From: Sphaerisporangium sp.
GTDB taxonomy: Bacteria > Actinomycetota > Actinomycetes > Streptosporangiales > Streptosporangiaceae
Direction: 5' to 3'
Assembly: GCA_025964675.1 (NCBI GenBank)
Contig: JAOPYI010000116.1
Span: forward strand, 1 to 64,000
Length of the DNA: 64,000 nt
The notes under the pieces: model-generated
What the model was told of the DNA's origin: nothing
What the model saw: the letters and a program-made list of their open reading frames with translations, nothing else
Databases searched by the model: none
Program-made: the position numbers and the translations under genes
Shown here: positions 6,771 to 14,684 of the stretch, one piece after another
Numbering within the stretch: the stretch's first letter is position 1
Layout of the letters: every line of letters starts with the position of its first letter

Positions 6771-8819
6771 ATGGCCCCGCTCAGCAGCTATGTCACCGGT
6801 TCTTGGCATGTTCCGGACGACGAGGGAGCCCCCCTGCACGACGCGGTGACGGGCGAGGAGGTCGCCAGGATCTCGTCCGCCGGAGTGGACTTCGGCGCCA
6901 CGCTGCAGTACGGCCGCCGCGTCGGCGGGCCCGCGCTGCGCGAGCTGACCTTCCACCGGCGCGCCGCGCTGCTCAAGTCGCTGGCCTCCCACCTGCGCGA
7001 GCATCGCGAGGAGCTGTACGAGCTGTCGCTGCGCACGGGCGCCACGCTCGGCGACTCGAAGTTCGACGTCGACGGCGGCATCGGCGTGCTCTTCTCGTAC
7101 TCCAGCAAGGGGAGACGCGAGCTGCCCAATGACACCGTTCACCTCGACGGCGGCGTGGAGCCGCTGGGCAAGGGCGGATCGTTCGTCGGCCAGCACCTCT
7201 ACACCCCCATGCGGGGCGTCGCCGTGCAGATCAACGCGTTCAACTTCCCCGTCTGGGGGCCGCTGGAGAAGCTCGCGCCCGCATTTCTGGCGGGGATGCC
7301 GTCGCTGGTCAAGCCGGCGGGCCAGACCGCCTACGTGACCGCCCGGCTCGTGGAGCTGATCGTCGGCTCCGGCATCCTCCCCGAGGGTGCCCTGCAACTG
7401 ATCTGCGGGAGCACGGGTGACCTGTTCGAGCACCTGACCGAGCAGGACCTGGTGGCCTTCACGGGCTCGGCCTCCACGGCACAGAAGCTGCGCACCCACC
7501 CGGTCGTCGCGGCCCGGTCCGTGCGCTTCAACGCCGAGGCCGACTCGCTGAACTGCTCGATCCTCGGTCCGGACGCCGTTCCCGGCGGCCAGGAGTTCGA
7601 CCTGTTCGTCAAGCAGCTCGTCACCGAGATGACGGTCAAGGCGGGGCAGAAGTGCACGGCGATCCGGCGCGCGTTCGTCCCGGCGGCGCTGCTCGGTGAG
7701 GTGGCCGAGGCCGCCGCCGCCCGGCTGGCCAAGGTGACCGTCGGCAACCCCGCCGACCCCTCCGTACGGATGGGCGCGCTCGCGAGCCTGGGGCAGCGCG
7801 AGGAGGTCCGCCGGGCGCTGAAGGCCCTGATCGCGGCGGGCTCGGTGGTGTACGGAGACCCGGAGCGCGTCGAGGTCGTCGGCGCCGACGCGGAGCGCGG
7901 GGCGTTCGTCTCTCCGGTGCTCCTTCGCGTGGACGATCCCGATCGGGCGGAGCCGCACGAGGTGGAGGCGTTCGGGCCGGTCAGCGCGCTCATGCCGTAC
8001 ACCTCGGCCGAGCAGGTGATCGAGCTGGCCGCGCGTGGCCAGGGCAGCCTGGTCGGGTCGGTCGTGACAGGCGACGGCGCGTTCGCCCGCGAGGTGGTGC
8101 TCGGCACGGCCCCCTGGCACGGCCGCCTGCTCGTGCTGGACACGGAGGCCGCCAAGGAGTCCACGGGGCACGGCTCCCCGCTGCCCGTGCTGGTGCACGG
8201 CGGCCCCGGCAGGGCCGGTGGCGGGGAGGAGATGGGCGGCGTTCGCGGGGTGCTGCACCACATGAACCGCACCGCCGTGCAGGCGAGCCCGGCGATGCTC
8301 GGAGCGATCACCGGGCGATGGGTGCCGGGCGGCGAGCGCACCGTGACCGAGGTCCACCCGTTCCGCAAGCACCTGGAGGACCTCAGGCCCGGCGACACGG
8401 TGATCGCAGGGCCGCGACGGGTCGGCCTCGAGGACATCGAGCACTTCGCTGAGTTCACCGGCGACAAGTTCTACGCCCACATGGACGAGGAGGCGGCCAG
8501 GGCGAACCCGTTCTTCGACGGCAGGGTGGCCCACGGCTACCTGATCGTCTCACTGGCGGCCGGGTTGTTCGTCGACCCCGACCCGGGGCCCGTGCTGGCG
8601 AACTACGGCCTGGAGAACCTTCGCTTCCTCACCCCGGTCTACCCCGGCGACGAGCTGACCGTCACGCTCACCGCCAAACAGATCGACCCCCGCGAGGGAG
8701 CGCCGTACGGAGAGGTCCGCTGGGACGCGGACGTGACCAAGCAGGACGGGTCCTCGGTGGCGAAGTACGACGTCCTCACCCTCGTGGCCAGGCGTGACAC
8801 CTCCTCGGCGTCCTCGTGA
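6771..8819 (+). CDS. paaZ: Bifunctional oxepin-CoA hydrolase / aldehyde dehydrogenase PaaZ
   Basis: A 682-residue fusion. Residues 1 to about 520 form an aldehyde dehydrogenase domain with VQINAFNFPVWGPLEK, the NAD-site motif FTGSASTAQ, and the catalytic Cys295 in GQKCTAIRR. Residues about 540-675 form a MaoC-like hydratase domain with FTGDKFYAHMDEEAA and FFDGRVAHGYL. In phenylacetate degradation the MaoC part opens oxepin-CoA and the dehydrogenase part oxidises the semialdehyde to 3-oxo-5,6-dehydrosuberyl-CoA. GGGAGG lies 6 bases before the ATG. A hairpin follows the stop directly, and paaA has its own operator, so paaZ is probably a separate transcript. Length matches E. coli-type PaaZ. Confidence 0.95.
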   Translation: MAPLSSYVTGSWHVPDDEGAPLHDAVTGEEVARISSAGVDFGATLQYGRRVGGPALRELTFHRRAALLKSLASHLREHREELYELSLRTGATLGDSKFDVDGGIGVLFSYSSKGRRELPNDTVHLDGGVEPLGKGGSFVGQHLYTPMRGVAVQINAFNFPVWGPLEKLAPAFLAGMPSLVKPAGQTAYVTARLVELIVGSGILPEGALQLICGSTGDLFEHLTEQDLVAFTGSASTAQKLRTHPVVAARSVRFNAEADSLNCSILGPDAVPGGQEFDLFVKQLVTEMTVKAGQKCTAIRRAFVPAALLGEVAEAAAARLAKVTVGNPADPSVRMGALASLGQREEVRRALKALIAAGSVVYGDPERVEVVGADAERGAFVSPVLLRVDDPDRAEPHEVEAFGPVSALMPYTSAEQVIELAARGQGSLVGSVVTGDGAFAREVVLGTAPWHGRLLVLDTEAAKESTGHGSPLPVLVHGGPGRAGGGEEMGGVRGVLHHMNRTAVQASPAMLGAITGRWVPGGERTVTEVHPFRKHLEDLRPGDTVIAGPRRVGLEDIEHFAEFTGDKFYAHMDEEAARANPFFDGRVAHGYLIVSLAAGLFVDPDPGPVLANYGLENLRFLTPVYPGDELTVTLTAKQIDPREGAPYGEVRWDADVTKQDGSSVAKYDVLTLVARRDTSSASS

Positions 8820-8849
8820 CAGGCGTGCGGAGTTGCGCCGCCACGCCTG
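8820..8849 (+). terminator. Hairpin between paaZ and paaA
   Basis: Perfect 8-bp arms CAGGCGTG (8820-8827) and CACGCCTG (8842-8849), with further CGG/CCG pairing inside the loop, start directly after the paaZ stop. There is no T-run. It separates paaZ from the paaABCDE unit. Confidence 0.5.
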
Positions 8850-8865
8850 CTGAGCGAGACTAATA

Positions 8866-8887
8866 ACTGACCGAATGTTCGGTAAAA
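8866..8887. promoter_or_regulatory. PaaR-type operator upstream of paaA
   Basis: The core palindrome has arms ACCGAA and TTCGGT around TG (8870-8883), extended on the left to ACTGACCG (8866-8873). It agrees closely with the imperfect palindrome recalled for Corynebacterium PaaR (ACTNACCG on the left, CGGTNAGT on the right). It ends 14 bases before the paaA start, a position suited to repression, and fits the TetR protein encoded at 2825-3442. Confidence 0.65.
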
Positions 8888-8900
8888 GGGGTGGCGGTGT

Positions 8901-9845
8901 ATGCCTGACCTCGAAGACCACTTCGACCGCACGATCGAGAGGGACCAGCGCGTCGAGCCGCGCGACTGGATGCCCGACGGCTACCGCGCGACCATGGTCC
9001 GCCAGATCGCCCAGCACGCGCATTCGGAGATCATCGGGATGCAGCCCGAGGGCGAGTGGATCACCCGGGCGCCGTCGCTGCGCCGCAAGGCCATCCTGCT
9101 CGCCAAGGTGCAGGACGAGGCCGGGCACGGGCTCTACCTCTACTCCGCCGCGGAGACGCTGGGGGCCGACCGGGCCGAGCTGACCGCGATGCTCATCGAG
9201 GGGCGGCAGAAGTACTCCTCGATCTTCAACTACCCGACGTTGACCTACGCCGACGTCGGCGTGATCGGCTGGCTGGTCGACGGCGCCGCCATCTGCAACC
9301 AGGTGCCGCTGTGCCGCAGCTCCTACGGGCCGTACGCGCGGGCGATGATCCGCATCTGCAAGGAGGAGTCCTTCCACCAGCGGCAGGGGTACGAGCTGCT
9401 GATGACCATGATGAAGGGCACCGAGGTGCAGCGGGCGATGGTCCAGGACGCCGTGGACCGCTGGTGGTGGCCCTCGCTCATGATGTTCGGGCCGCCCGAC
9501 GACGCCTCTCCGAACACCGCCCGGTCGATGGCCTGGAAGATCAAGCGGCACACCAACGACGAGCTGCGGCAGCGCTTCGTGGACATGAGCGTGCCACAGG
9601 CCGAGTCGCTCGGCGTGACGCTCCCGGACCCCGAGCTGCGATGGAACGCCGAGCGGGGTCACCACGACTTCGGCCCGATCGACTGGTCCGAGCTCCAGCG
9701 GGTGATCTCGGGCGACGGACCCTGCAACGCCCAGCGGGTCGCGGTCCGCCGTGCCGCACACGAGAACGGCACCTGGGTCCGCGAGGCGGCGGTCGCGCAC
9801 GCGCGCAAGGCCGCCGTACCCAGATCGGCGGGGGTGTTCGCGTGA
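8901..9845 (+). CDS. paaA: 1,2-phenylacetyl-CoA epoxidase subunit PaaA
   Basis: A 314-residue ferritin-like di-iron oxygenase subunit. The carboxylate-bridged iron ligands are visible in [20 protein letters not shown] (an E-x-x-H motif) and [10 protein letters not shown] (a second one). PaaA is the catalytic subunit of the PaaABCE complex, which epoxidises the ring of phenylacetyl-CoA using O2 and electrons from PaaE. It is the first gene of paaABCDE, directly after a PaaR-like operator, and its stop overlaps the paaB start by 4 bases. Length and motifs are normal for the family. The ribosome-binding site is a loose run of G residues at about 8888-8897. Confidence 0.96.
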   Translation: MPDLEDHFDRTIERDQRVEPRDWMPDGYRATMVRQIAQHAHSEIIGMQPEGEWITRAPSLRRKAILLAKVQDEAGHGLYLYSAAETLGADRAELTAMLIEGRQKYSSIFNYPTLTYADVGVIGWLVDGAAICNQVPLCRSSYGPYARAMIRICKEESFHQRQGYELLMTMMKGTEVQRAMVQDAVDRWWWPSLMMFGPPDDASPNTARSMAWKIKRHTNDELRQRFVDMSVPQAESLGVTLPDPELRWNAERGHHDFGPIDWSELQRVISGDGPCNAQRVAVRRAAHENGTWVREAAVAHARKAAVPRSAGVFA

Positions 9846-10123
9846 GTGCCTGGCCGCTGTACGAGGTGTTCGTCCGGAGCAAGCGAGGGCTCAACCACGT
9901 ACACGTCGGCTCGCTGCACGCCGCCGACGACGAGACGGCGCTGCGCCACGCCCGCGACCTCTACACGCGGCGGAACGAGGGCGTGAGCATCTGGGTGGTG
10001 CGCTCCGACCACATCGCCGCCACCAGCCCGGACGAGAAGGACCCGTTCTTCGCGCCCAGCGGGGACAAGGTGTACCGGCATCCGACGTTCTACGCCATCC
10101 CCGACGACGTTCCGCACATGTGA
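9842..10123 (+). CDS. paaB: 1,2-phenylacetyl-CoA epoxidase subunit PaaB
   Basis: A 93-residue protein that starts with GTG overlapping the paaA stop (GTGA). The motifs [20 protein letters not shown] near the N-terminus, [14 protein letters not shown] in the middle and [12 protein letters not shown] at the end are typical PaaB. PaaB has no iron site and bridges PaaAC units in the epoxidase complex. Its position between paaA and paaC and its length (usual 90-100 residues) support the call. Confidence 0.95.
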   Translation: MSAWPLYEVFVRSKRGLNHVHVGSLHAADDETALRHARDLYTRRNEGVSIWVVRSDHIAATSPDEKDPFFAPSGDKVYRHPTFYAIPDDVPHM

Positions 10124-10130
10124 GGCCGCC

Positions 10131-11090
10131 ATGTCCTCCGGCAACAACGTCCACGAACCCAAGCCATCCTCGGACGACACCCCCGAAACGCCGTACGAGG
10201 AGGTCTACGCACCGTCGTCCGGCAATGCCTACGAGGCGCTCAACGAGGGGGAGGACCCTCGCTGGGCCTACGGCACCGGGTTCGCCGATCCGCTGGCCGG
10301 GGTCGACACCCGGGTGCCCGAAGGCGTGGACCGTACCGATTTGGCGGCCTACTGCCTGATGCTCGGCGACGACGCGCTCATCATGTCGCACCGCCTGCAG
10401 GAGTGGTGCACGCGCGCGCCTGAGCTGGAGGAGGAGGTCGCGCTGGCCAACATCGCGCTCGACCTGCTCGGGCAGGCCCGGTTGCTGCTCGCCCGCGCGG
10501 GCGCGGCTGAAGGGGCGGGCCGCGACGAGGACGCGCTGGCGTTCCTGCGTGAGGCGGGCGAGTTCCGCAACGTACGGCTGGTCGAGGCGGAGAACGGCGA
10601 CTTCGGCCATGCCATGGCCCGGCTGCTGGTCTTCACGACCTGGCGGCTGGCGCTGCTCGACCGGTTGGCCGGTTCGCGTGATCCCGTGCTGGCGGCGGTG
10701 GCCGTCAAGGGTGTGAAGGAGGTCGCCTACCACCGTGACTACGCCGCCGGCTGGGTCGTACGGCTCGGCGACGGGACGCCGTACTCGCGGGAGCGTGTAG
10801 CGGAGGGGCTGGAATCCGTGTGGCCGCTCGTGGCGGAGTTGTTCCGCCCGCACGTGGTGGAGCTACGGCTCGCCGAGGCGGGCGTCGGGGTCGATCCGGC
10901 CGCCCTGCGTGAGGAGTTCGACGCCGTACTCGACCACGTGCTGTCCGCCGCGACCCTGACCCGGCCGGGGGACACGGTCACGCCGGAGGGCGGCCAGGGG
11001 GGTCGCGCCGGCACGCACACCGACGTGATGACCGGTCTTTTGGCCGAGATGCAGAGCGTCGCCCGCGCCCACCCGGAGGCGACATGGTGA
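10131..11090 (+). CDS. paaC: 1,2-phenylacetyl-CoA epoxidase subunit PaaC, with N-terminal extension
   Basis: A 319-residue ferritin-like subunit, the structural partner of PaaA. From about residue 66 it matches the family: LAAYCLMLGDDALIMSHRLQ, ELEEEVALANIALDLLGQAR, and FTTWRLALLDRL. The first 65 or so residues are rich in Pro, Ser and acidic residues and have no counterpart in the usual 250-residue PaaC, so the protein is long. No clear internal start with a better ribosome-binding site is evident, although a GTG or CTG within the extension could be used. It follows paaB by 7 bases and overlaps paaD by 7 bases. Confidence 0.93.
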   Translation: MSSGNNVHEPKPSSDDTPETPYEEVYAPSSGNAYEALNEGEDPRWAYGTGFADPLAGVDTRVPEGVDRTDLAAYCLMLGDDALIMSHRLQEWCTRAPELEEEVALANIALDLLGQARLLLARAGAAEGAGRDEDALAFLREAGEFRNVRLVEAENGDFGHAMARLLVFTTWRLALLDRLAGSRDPVLAAVAVKGVKEVAYHRDYAAGWVVRLGDGTPYSRERVAEGLESVWPLVAELFRPHVVELRLAEAGVGVDPAALREEFDAVLDHVLSAATLTRPGDTVTPEGGQGGRAGTHTDVMTGLLAEMQSVARAHPEATW

Positions 11091-11620
11091 CCGGCCGCCA
11101 GCGGTACGGCCATGAGGTCGGACGGATGGTGAGCGCGCGGGAGGTCGCGGAGGCCGTGGCGGATCCCGAGCTGCCCATGATGACCTTGGACGATCTGGGC
11201 ATCCTGCGCGACGTCGAGGAGACCTCCGGTGGAGGCGTGGTCGTCACCATCACACCGACCTACAGCGGGTGTCCCGCGATGGCGGCCATCCGGGCCGATC
11301 TCTCCAGTGCCCTGCACGCTGCCGGGTACGCCGAGGTCGACGTCCGTACCCTCCTCTCCCCGGCCTGGACGACCGAGTGGATCAGCGAGAAGGGCAGGCG
11401 GAAGCTCGCCGAGGCGGGCATCGCCCCGCCGGGCACGGCTCCGGTACGGCGGAGCGGGCCGGTGCCCGTAGCGCTCGGCCCGAGCCGTAAGCGGTTGAGG
11501 TGCCCCCGCTGCGGCTCGGGCGACACCGAGGAGCTGTCCCGGTTCGGCGCGACCGCGTGTAAGGCCCTGTGGCGCTGCCGCACCTGCCGTGAACCGTTCG
11601 AGCACCTCAAGGAGCTGTGA
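11084..11620 (+). CDS. paaD: Phenylacetate epoxidase assembly protein PaaD (MIP18-like)
   Basis: A 178-residue two-part protein. Residues about 13-110 form a MIP18/SufT-type domain with DPELPMMTLDDLGILRDV and TPTYSGCPAM, which contains the conserved Cys. The C-terminus carries four cysteines in CPRCGS and CRTCRE, ending in PFEHLK, which is typical of PaaD and probably binds zinc or an iron-sulfur cluster. PaaD is thought to help mature the iron or Fe-S centres of the epoxidase system and is not part of the core complex. It overlaps paaC by 7 bases. After its stop there are 77 bases before paaE. Confidence 0.93.
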   Translation: MVTGRQRYGHEVGRMVSAREVAEAVADPELPMMTLDDLGILRDVEETSGGGVVVTITPTYSGCPAMAAIRADLSSALHAAGYAEVDVRTLLSPAWTTEWISEKGRRKLAEAGIAPPGTAPVRRSGPVPVALGPSRKRLRCPRCGSGDTEELSRFGATACKALWRCRTCREPFEHLKEL

Positions 11621-11697
11621 CCGTGCATTCATGTGACGAAGCCAAGGGGTCGTGACGCCATGGTGTGCCTGCGTGAAGACGTCGAGGGGCTCTGACG

Positions 11698-12783
11698 GTG
11701 GCCATGGCCGGGGTGCGTGCGCGGCGGCGTGCGGAGTTCGCCACGTTGCGCGTGGCGCGGGTCGACCGGTTGTGCGAGGACGCCAGCGCCATCACGTTCG
11801 ACGTGCCGGACGGGCTGGCGGAGGAGTTCGCGTTCCTGCCCGGCCAGTCGCTCACGCTGCGCGCGATCGTGGACGGCCGTGAGGAGCGGCGGTCCTATTC
11901 CATCTGCGCTCCGGCCGGTGCCCCTTTGCGGATCGGCGTCCGGGAGATCCCCGGCGGGCTGGTCTCGACGTGGCTGGTACACCACTTGAAGCCGGGCGAC
12001 CGCGTCGAGGTCCTGCCTCCCAGCGGCGGCTTCACGGCCGACCTCGAAAGGCCGGACCACCACGTGTTCATCGCCGCCGGGTCCGGCATCACACCCGTGC
12101 TGTCGATCGCCTCATCGGTGCTGGCTGCCCCCGGCGCCACGGTGACGCTGTTCTACGGAAACCGGACGACCAGGACCGTCATGTTCGCCGAGGAGCTGGC
12201 CGACCTGAAAGACGTCGCGCCCGCCCGCGTGGAGCTGGTCCATGTGCTGTCCCGGGAACCACGGGAGCCCGAGCTGTTCACCGGCCGCCTCGACGCCGCG
12301 AAGCTGCGCGTCCTGCTCCCCGCGCTGACCCCCGTGTCGGATGTCGGCCACTGGTGGCTCTGCGGGCCGTACGGGATGGTGCTCGACGCGCGGCGGGTGC
12401 TGGGCGAGCTGGGCGTGCCCGGGGAGCGCATCCACCACGAGCTGTTCTACGTTGATGAGCCTCCGCCCGCGCCGGTTCGCCGGGTGGAGGGCCCGGGCGA
12501 GGGGGCCGCAGCCAAGGTCACGGTGGTGCTGGACGGGCGGGCCACGTCCATGGTGCTTCCCCCTGGCGTCACCGTCCTCGAGGGCGCGCAACGCGTACGT
12601 CCCGATCTGCCCTTCGCCTGCAAGGGCGGGGTGTGCGGCACCTGCCGTGCGCGGCTCGTCGAGGGCGAGGTGGAGATGCGCCGCAACTTCGCCCTGGAAC
12701 CGGCCGAGGTCGAGGCGGGGTACGTGCTGACGTGCCAGTCCGTCGCGGTGTCCGAGAACGTCACCGTCGACTTCGACACGTGA
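11698..12783 (+). CDS. paaE: Phenylacetyl-CoA epoxidase reductase PaaE
   Basis: A 361-residue ferredoxin-NADP reductase type protein. The FAD site is RRSYSICAPAG near residue 64, and the NADPH-binding loop is IAAGSGITPVLSIASS. A C-terminal plant-type [2Fe-2S] domain has CKGGVCGTC and a fourth Cys in VLTCQSV. It passes electrons from NADPH to the PaaAC di-iron centre. The GTG start at 11698 has GAGGGG about 8 bases upstream; an in-frame ATG two codons later is an alternative. It is the last gene of paaABCDE. paaK, paaG, paaH and paaJ are not in the window. Confidence 0.95.
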   Translation: MAMAGVRARRRAEFATLRVARVDRLCEDASAITFDVPDGLAEEFAFLPGQSLTLRAIVDGREERRSYSICAPAGAPLRIGVREIPGGLVSTWLVHHLKPGDRVEVLPPSGGFTADLERPDHHVFIAAGSGITPVLSIASSVLAAPGATVTLFYGNRTTRTVMFAEELADLKDVAPARVELVHVLSREPREPELFTGRLDAAKLRVLLPALTPVSDVGHWWLCGPYGMVLDARRVLGELGVPGERIHHELFYVDEPPPAPVRRVEGPGEGAAAKVTVVLDGRATSMVLPPGVTVLEGAQRVRPDLPFACKGGVCGTCRARLVEGEVEMRRNFALEPAEVEAGYVLTCQSVAVSENVTVDFDT

Positions 12784-12820
12784 GCCGCTCCCTCCAGGGC
12801 CGTGGAGAGGCTGGTTGGTG

Positions 12821-13399
12821 TCAGTTCCGTTGTGAGAAGCGGAGTCGCCAGCGGCTGTTCTGGGCGGTGAGCTGGATGTGGGAGAGAGGCTCCGCGTCTA
12901 TCTTCCAGAATGCCTCCGGCGGGGTGCCGAGGACGTGGACCACGGCGGCCCTGATGACGGCCGGGTGGGTGACGGCCACAACCTTCCCTGCTCCGGTGTC
13001 GTGCTGTGACTTCAGCCACGTGGCCACCCGGTCGACCACGGCGAGCACCGACTCGCCGCCATGGGGAGCGGCAGCGGGGTCGGTCAGCCATGCCATGACG
13101 CCTTGGGGATCCTCTCCCTGCACGTCCGCAAGGGTACGGCCCGCCCAGCGGCCGGCGTCGCAGTCGCGCAGCCCGTCATCGGTCTCGGCGGCGAAGCCCA
13201 GTCCGGCCGCGGTCTGGCGGCAGCTCAGGGACGGCCCGCACAAGGCGCTTTTCCGCGGGTTCTCCGGCGTCCCGAGCAGGGGAGCGCCTGCGGCCACCTG
13301 CCGCAGGCCCTGCTCGTCCAGACCTTCGTCGAGGGGAAACGCGGCTCGGTGCAGCGCCTCGGTAGAACCATGACAAATCATGATAAGGCGGGCGGTCAC
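12821..13399 (-). CDS. Histidine phosphatase superfamily protein next to the cobalamin locus
   Basis: A 192-residue phosphoglycerate-mutase-like protein. The catalytic His lies in LIMICHGSTEA, where the usual RHG is CHG. A later acidic/His block reads AVTHPAVIRAAVV, and HGGESVLAVVDRVATW is typical of the fold. Members include CobC-type alpha-ribazole phosphatases. Its place beside the riboswitch and cbtBA suggests a cobalamin link, but the substrate is unknown and the missing Arg argues against canonical CobC. The GTG start at 13399 has GAGGGG close upstream. Longer in-frame starts would run into the riboswitch on the other strand. It is divergent from cbtB and convergent with paaE. Confidence 0.78.
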   Translation of the reverse strand: MTARLIMICHGSTEALHRAAFPLDEGLDEQGLRQVAAGAPLLGTPENPRKSALCGPSLSCRQTAAGLGFAAETDDGLRDCDAGRWAGRTLADVQGEDPQGVMAWLTDPAAAPHGGESVLAVVDRVATWLKSQHDTGAGKVVAVTHPAVIRAAVVHVLGTPPEAFWKIDAEPLSHIQLTAQNSRWRLRFSQRN

Positions 13400-13484
13400 G
13401 TCTATCCCCTCTGTGGCGCAAGAGGGGTTATTGTCGCCCTTCGCCCCATTGACGCACCAGTGGTTCTCACCGTAACGTCCAAGC

Positions 13485-13590
13485 GACATTGTTGACGGTG
13501 TGGGGAAGCCAGCGAGACTCTGGCACGGCCGCGCCACTGTGACCGGCCCTTCGGGGCCGGGAGTCAGACCCTCCGTCGTCACCGCCACCC
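13485..13590 (+). ncRNA. Cobalamin riboswitch upstream of cbtB
   Basis: The sequence carries the adenosylcobalamin-riboswitch core in order: GGGGAAGCCAGCGAGACTC (about 13502-13520), then CGCGCCACTGTGACC (about 13531-13545), a GGCCC / GGGCC hairpin, and a B12-box-like GGGAGTCAGACCC (about 13559-13571). The cbtB ribosome-binding site GAGGAGG follows about 25 bases further on, which suggests control of translation or of early termination. The limits given are approximate. It should turn down cbtBA, and perhaps the following biosynthetic genes, when cobalamin is plentiful. Confidence 0.9.
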
Positions 13591-13623
13591 CTTATGGGAC
13601 GCGTGATCCCGAGGAGGCATTTC

Positions 13624-13836
13624 ATGGCCCAAGCCGTCGTTCCCCACTCCCAGCATGCCCCCATCAGCATCCCCGTTCGCGAGTTGCTGCCGTGGGCGGC
13701 GTTCGCCGGGGTCCTGGCCCTCATCCTCATCTACTTCGTGGGTGCGGAGCAGGGCGCCACCTCACTGATCTCCGGGAACGTCGTGCATGAGTTCGTGCAC
13801 GACGGACGTCACCTGCTCGGCTTCCCCTGCCACTGA
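13624..13836 (+). CDS. cbtB: Cobalt transporter subunit CbtB
   Basis: A 70-residue protein with a single transmembrane helix (about residues 20-42) and a His-rich C-terminus reading HEFVHDGRHLLGFPCH, the CbtB family signature. The histidines and cysteine at the end are the presumed cobalt ligands. It works with the membrane protein CbtA in cobalamin-regulated cobalt uptake. The ATG at 13624 is chosen because GAGGAGG lies 6 bases upstream; an in-frame ATG at 13594 would add ten residues. It is directly downstream of a cobalamin riboswitch and 20 bases before cbtA. Confidence 0.93.
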   Translation: MAQAVVPHSQHAPISIPVRELLPWAAFAGVLALILIYFVGAEQGATSLISGNVVHEFVHDGRHLLGFPCH

Positions 13837-13856
13837 GCCGGGGGACAAGTCACAGC

Positions 13857-14597
13857 ATGGTGAGAAACCTGCTGGTCCGCGGCATGCTCGCGGGCCTCGT
13901 CGCCGCTGCTCTCGCCTTGGCCTTCGCCTGGATCTTCGGTGAGCCCCAGGTGGGAGCGGCCATGTCCCTGGAACAGCACGCGGGGCACGCCTCCCACGCG
14001 GCGTCGGCGGAACCCGAGCCGGTCAGCCGTGGCGTGCAGTCGACCGTGGGCCTCGCCACGGCGGTCGGCGTCTACGGCGTCGCGGTCGGCGGCATCTTCG
14101 CCCTCGTGTTCGCCTTCGCGTACGGGCGGCTCGGGGCGCTCGGGGCCCGGGCAACCGCCGCCCTGATCGCGTCCGGCGCGTTCGTCACGGTCGAACTGGT
14201 CCCGTTCCTGAAGTATCCGGCCAACCCACCGGCGGCGAACGACCCCGAGACCATCTCCCACCGCACGGTGGTCTACTTCACGGTCGTGCTGTGCTCGGTC
14301 CTCCTCGCGGTCGCGGCGCTGTACTTGGGGCGCCGGCTGGCACCCCGCTTCGGGAACTGGAACGCGTCGTTGCTGGCCATCGTCGCGTTCCTCGTCGCCG
14401 TGGTCGTCGTCTGCCTGGTGATGCCCACGGTGAACGAGGTGCCGTCGGACTTCCCCGCCGTACTGCTGTGGAAGTTCCGGCTCGCCTCGCTCGGCACCCA
14501 GGCCGTCCTGTGGAGCTGCGTCGGGCTGGTGTTCGGCGTGCTGGCCGAGCGGGCGCTCATGCCGTACCGGGCACCGGTGGCCGCGCCTGTCGCCTGA
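13857..14597 (+). CDS. cbtA: Cobalt transporter CbtA
   Basis: A 246-residue integral membrane protein with about five to six hydrophobic segments, starting MVRNLLVRGMLAGLVAAALA. An early loop has His residues in LEQHAGHASHAA, and a later one carries EPVSRGVQSTVGL, both typical of CbtA. The conserved FLKYPANPPA motif follows the third helix. It is the predicted cobalt permease and the partner of CbtB. It lies in the riboswitch-controlled unit. A GC-rich hairpin follows the stop, before the chelatase gene. Confidence 0.92.
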   Translation: MVRNLLVRGMLAGLVAAALALAFAWIFGEPQVGAAMSLEQHAGHASHAASAEPEPVSRGVQSTVGLATAVGVYGVAVGGIFALVFAFAYGRLGALGARATAALIASGAFVTVELVPFLKYPANPPAANDPETISHRTVVYFTVVLCSVLLAVAALYLGRRLAPRFGNWNASLLAIVAFLVAVVVVCLVMPTVNEVPSDFPAVLLWKFRLASLGTQAVLWSCVGLVFGVLAERALMPYRAPVAAPVA

Positions 14598-14607
14598 ACG
14601 CGTGACC

Positions 14608-14629
14608 CGTGGGCCCGCGCGGGTCCACG
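14608..14629 (+). terminator. GC-rich hairpin after cbtA
   Basis: Arms CGTGGGCCC (14608-14616) and GGGTCCACG (14621-14629) pair over 9 bp with one G-T wobble around a GCGC loop. There is no T-run. It could end or attenuate the cbtBA transcript before the chelatase gene. Confidence 0.45.
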
Positions 14630-14684
14630 GCCTACCGAGCCTGTCACCCGTGGTCATCGGACCTCGGCGAAAGGACATCACGAG

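Noticed and set aside
6720-8534. 604-codon open frame antisense to paaZ
   Set aside because: A reverse-strand shadow of a certain gene; no motif.
11621-11697. Short GTG-started frames between paaD and paaE
   Set aside because: Fewer than 12 codons and no ribosome-binding site distinct from that of paaE; treated as a spacer.
12784-12820. CTCCA / TGGAG hairpin between paaE and the phosphatase gene
   Set aside because: Only five pairs and no T-run; a terminator is expected here but not supported.
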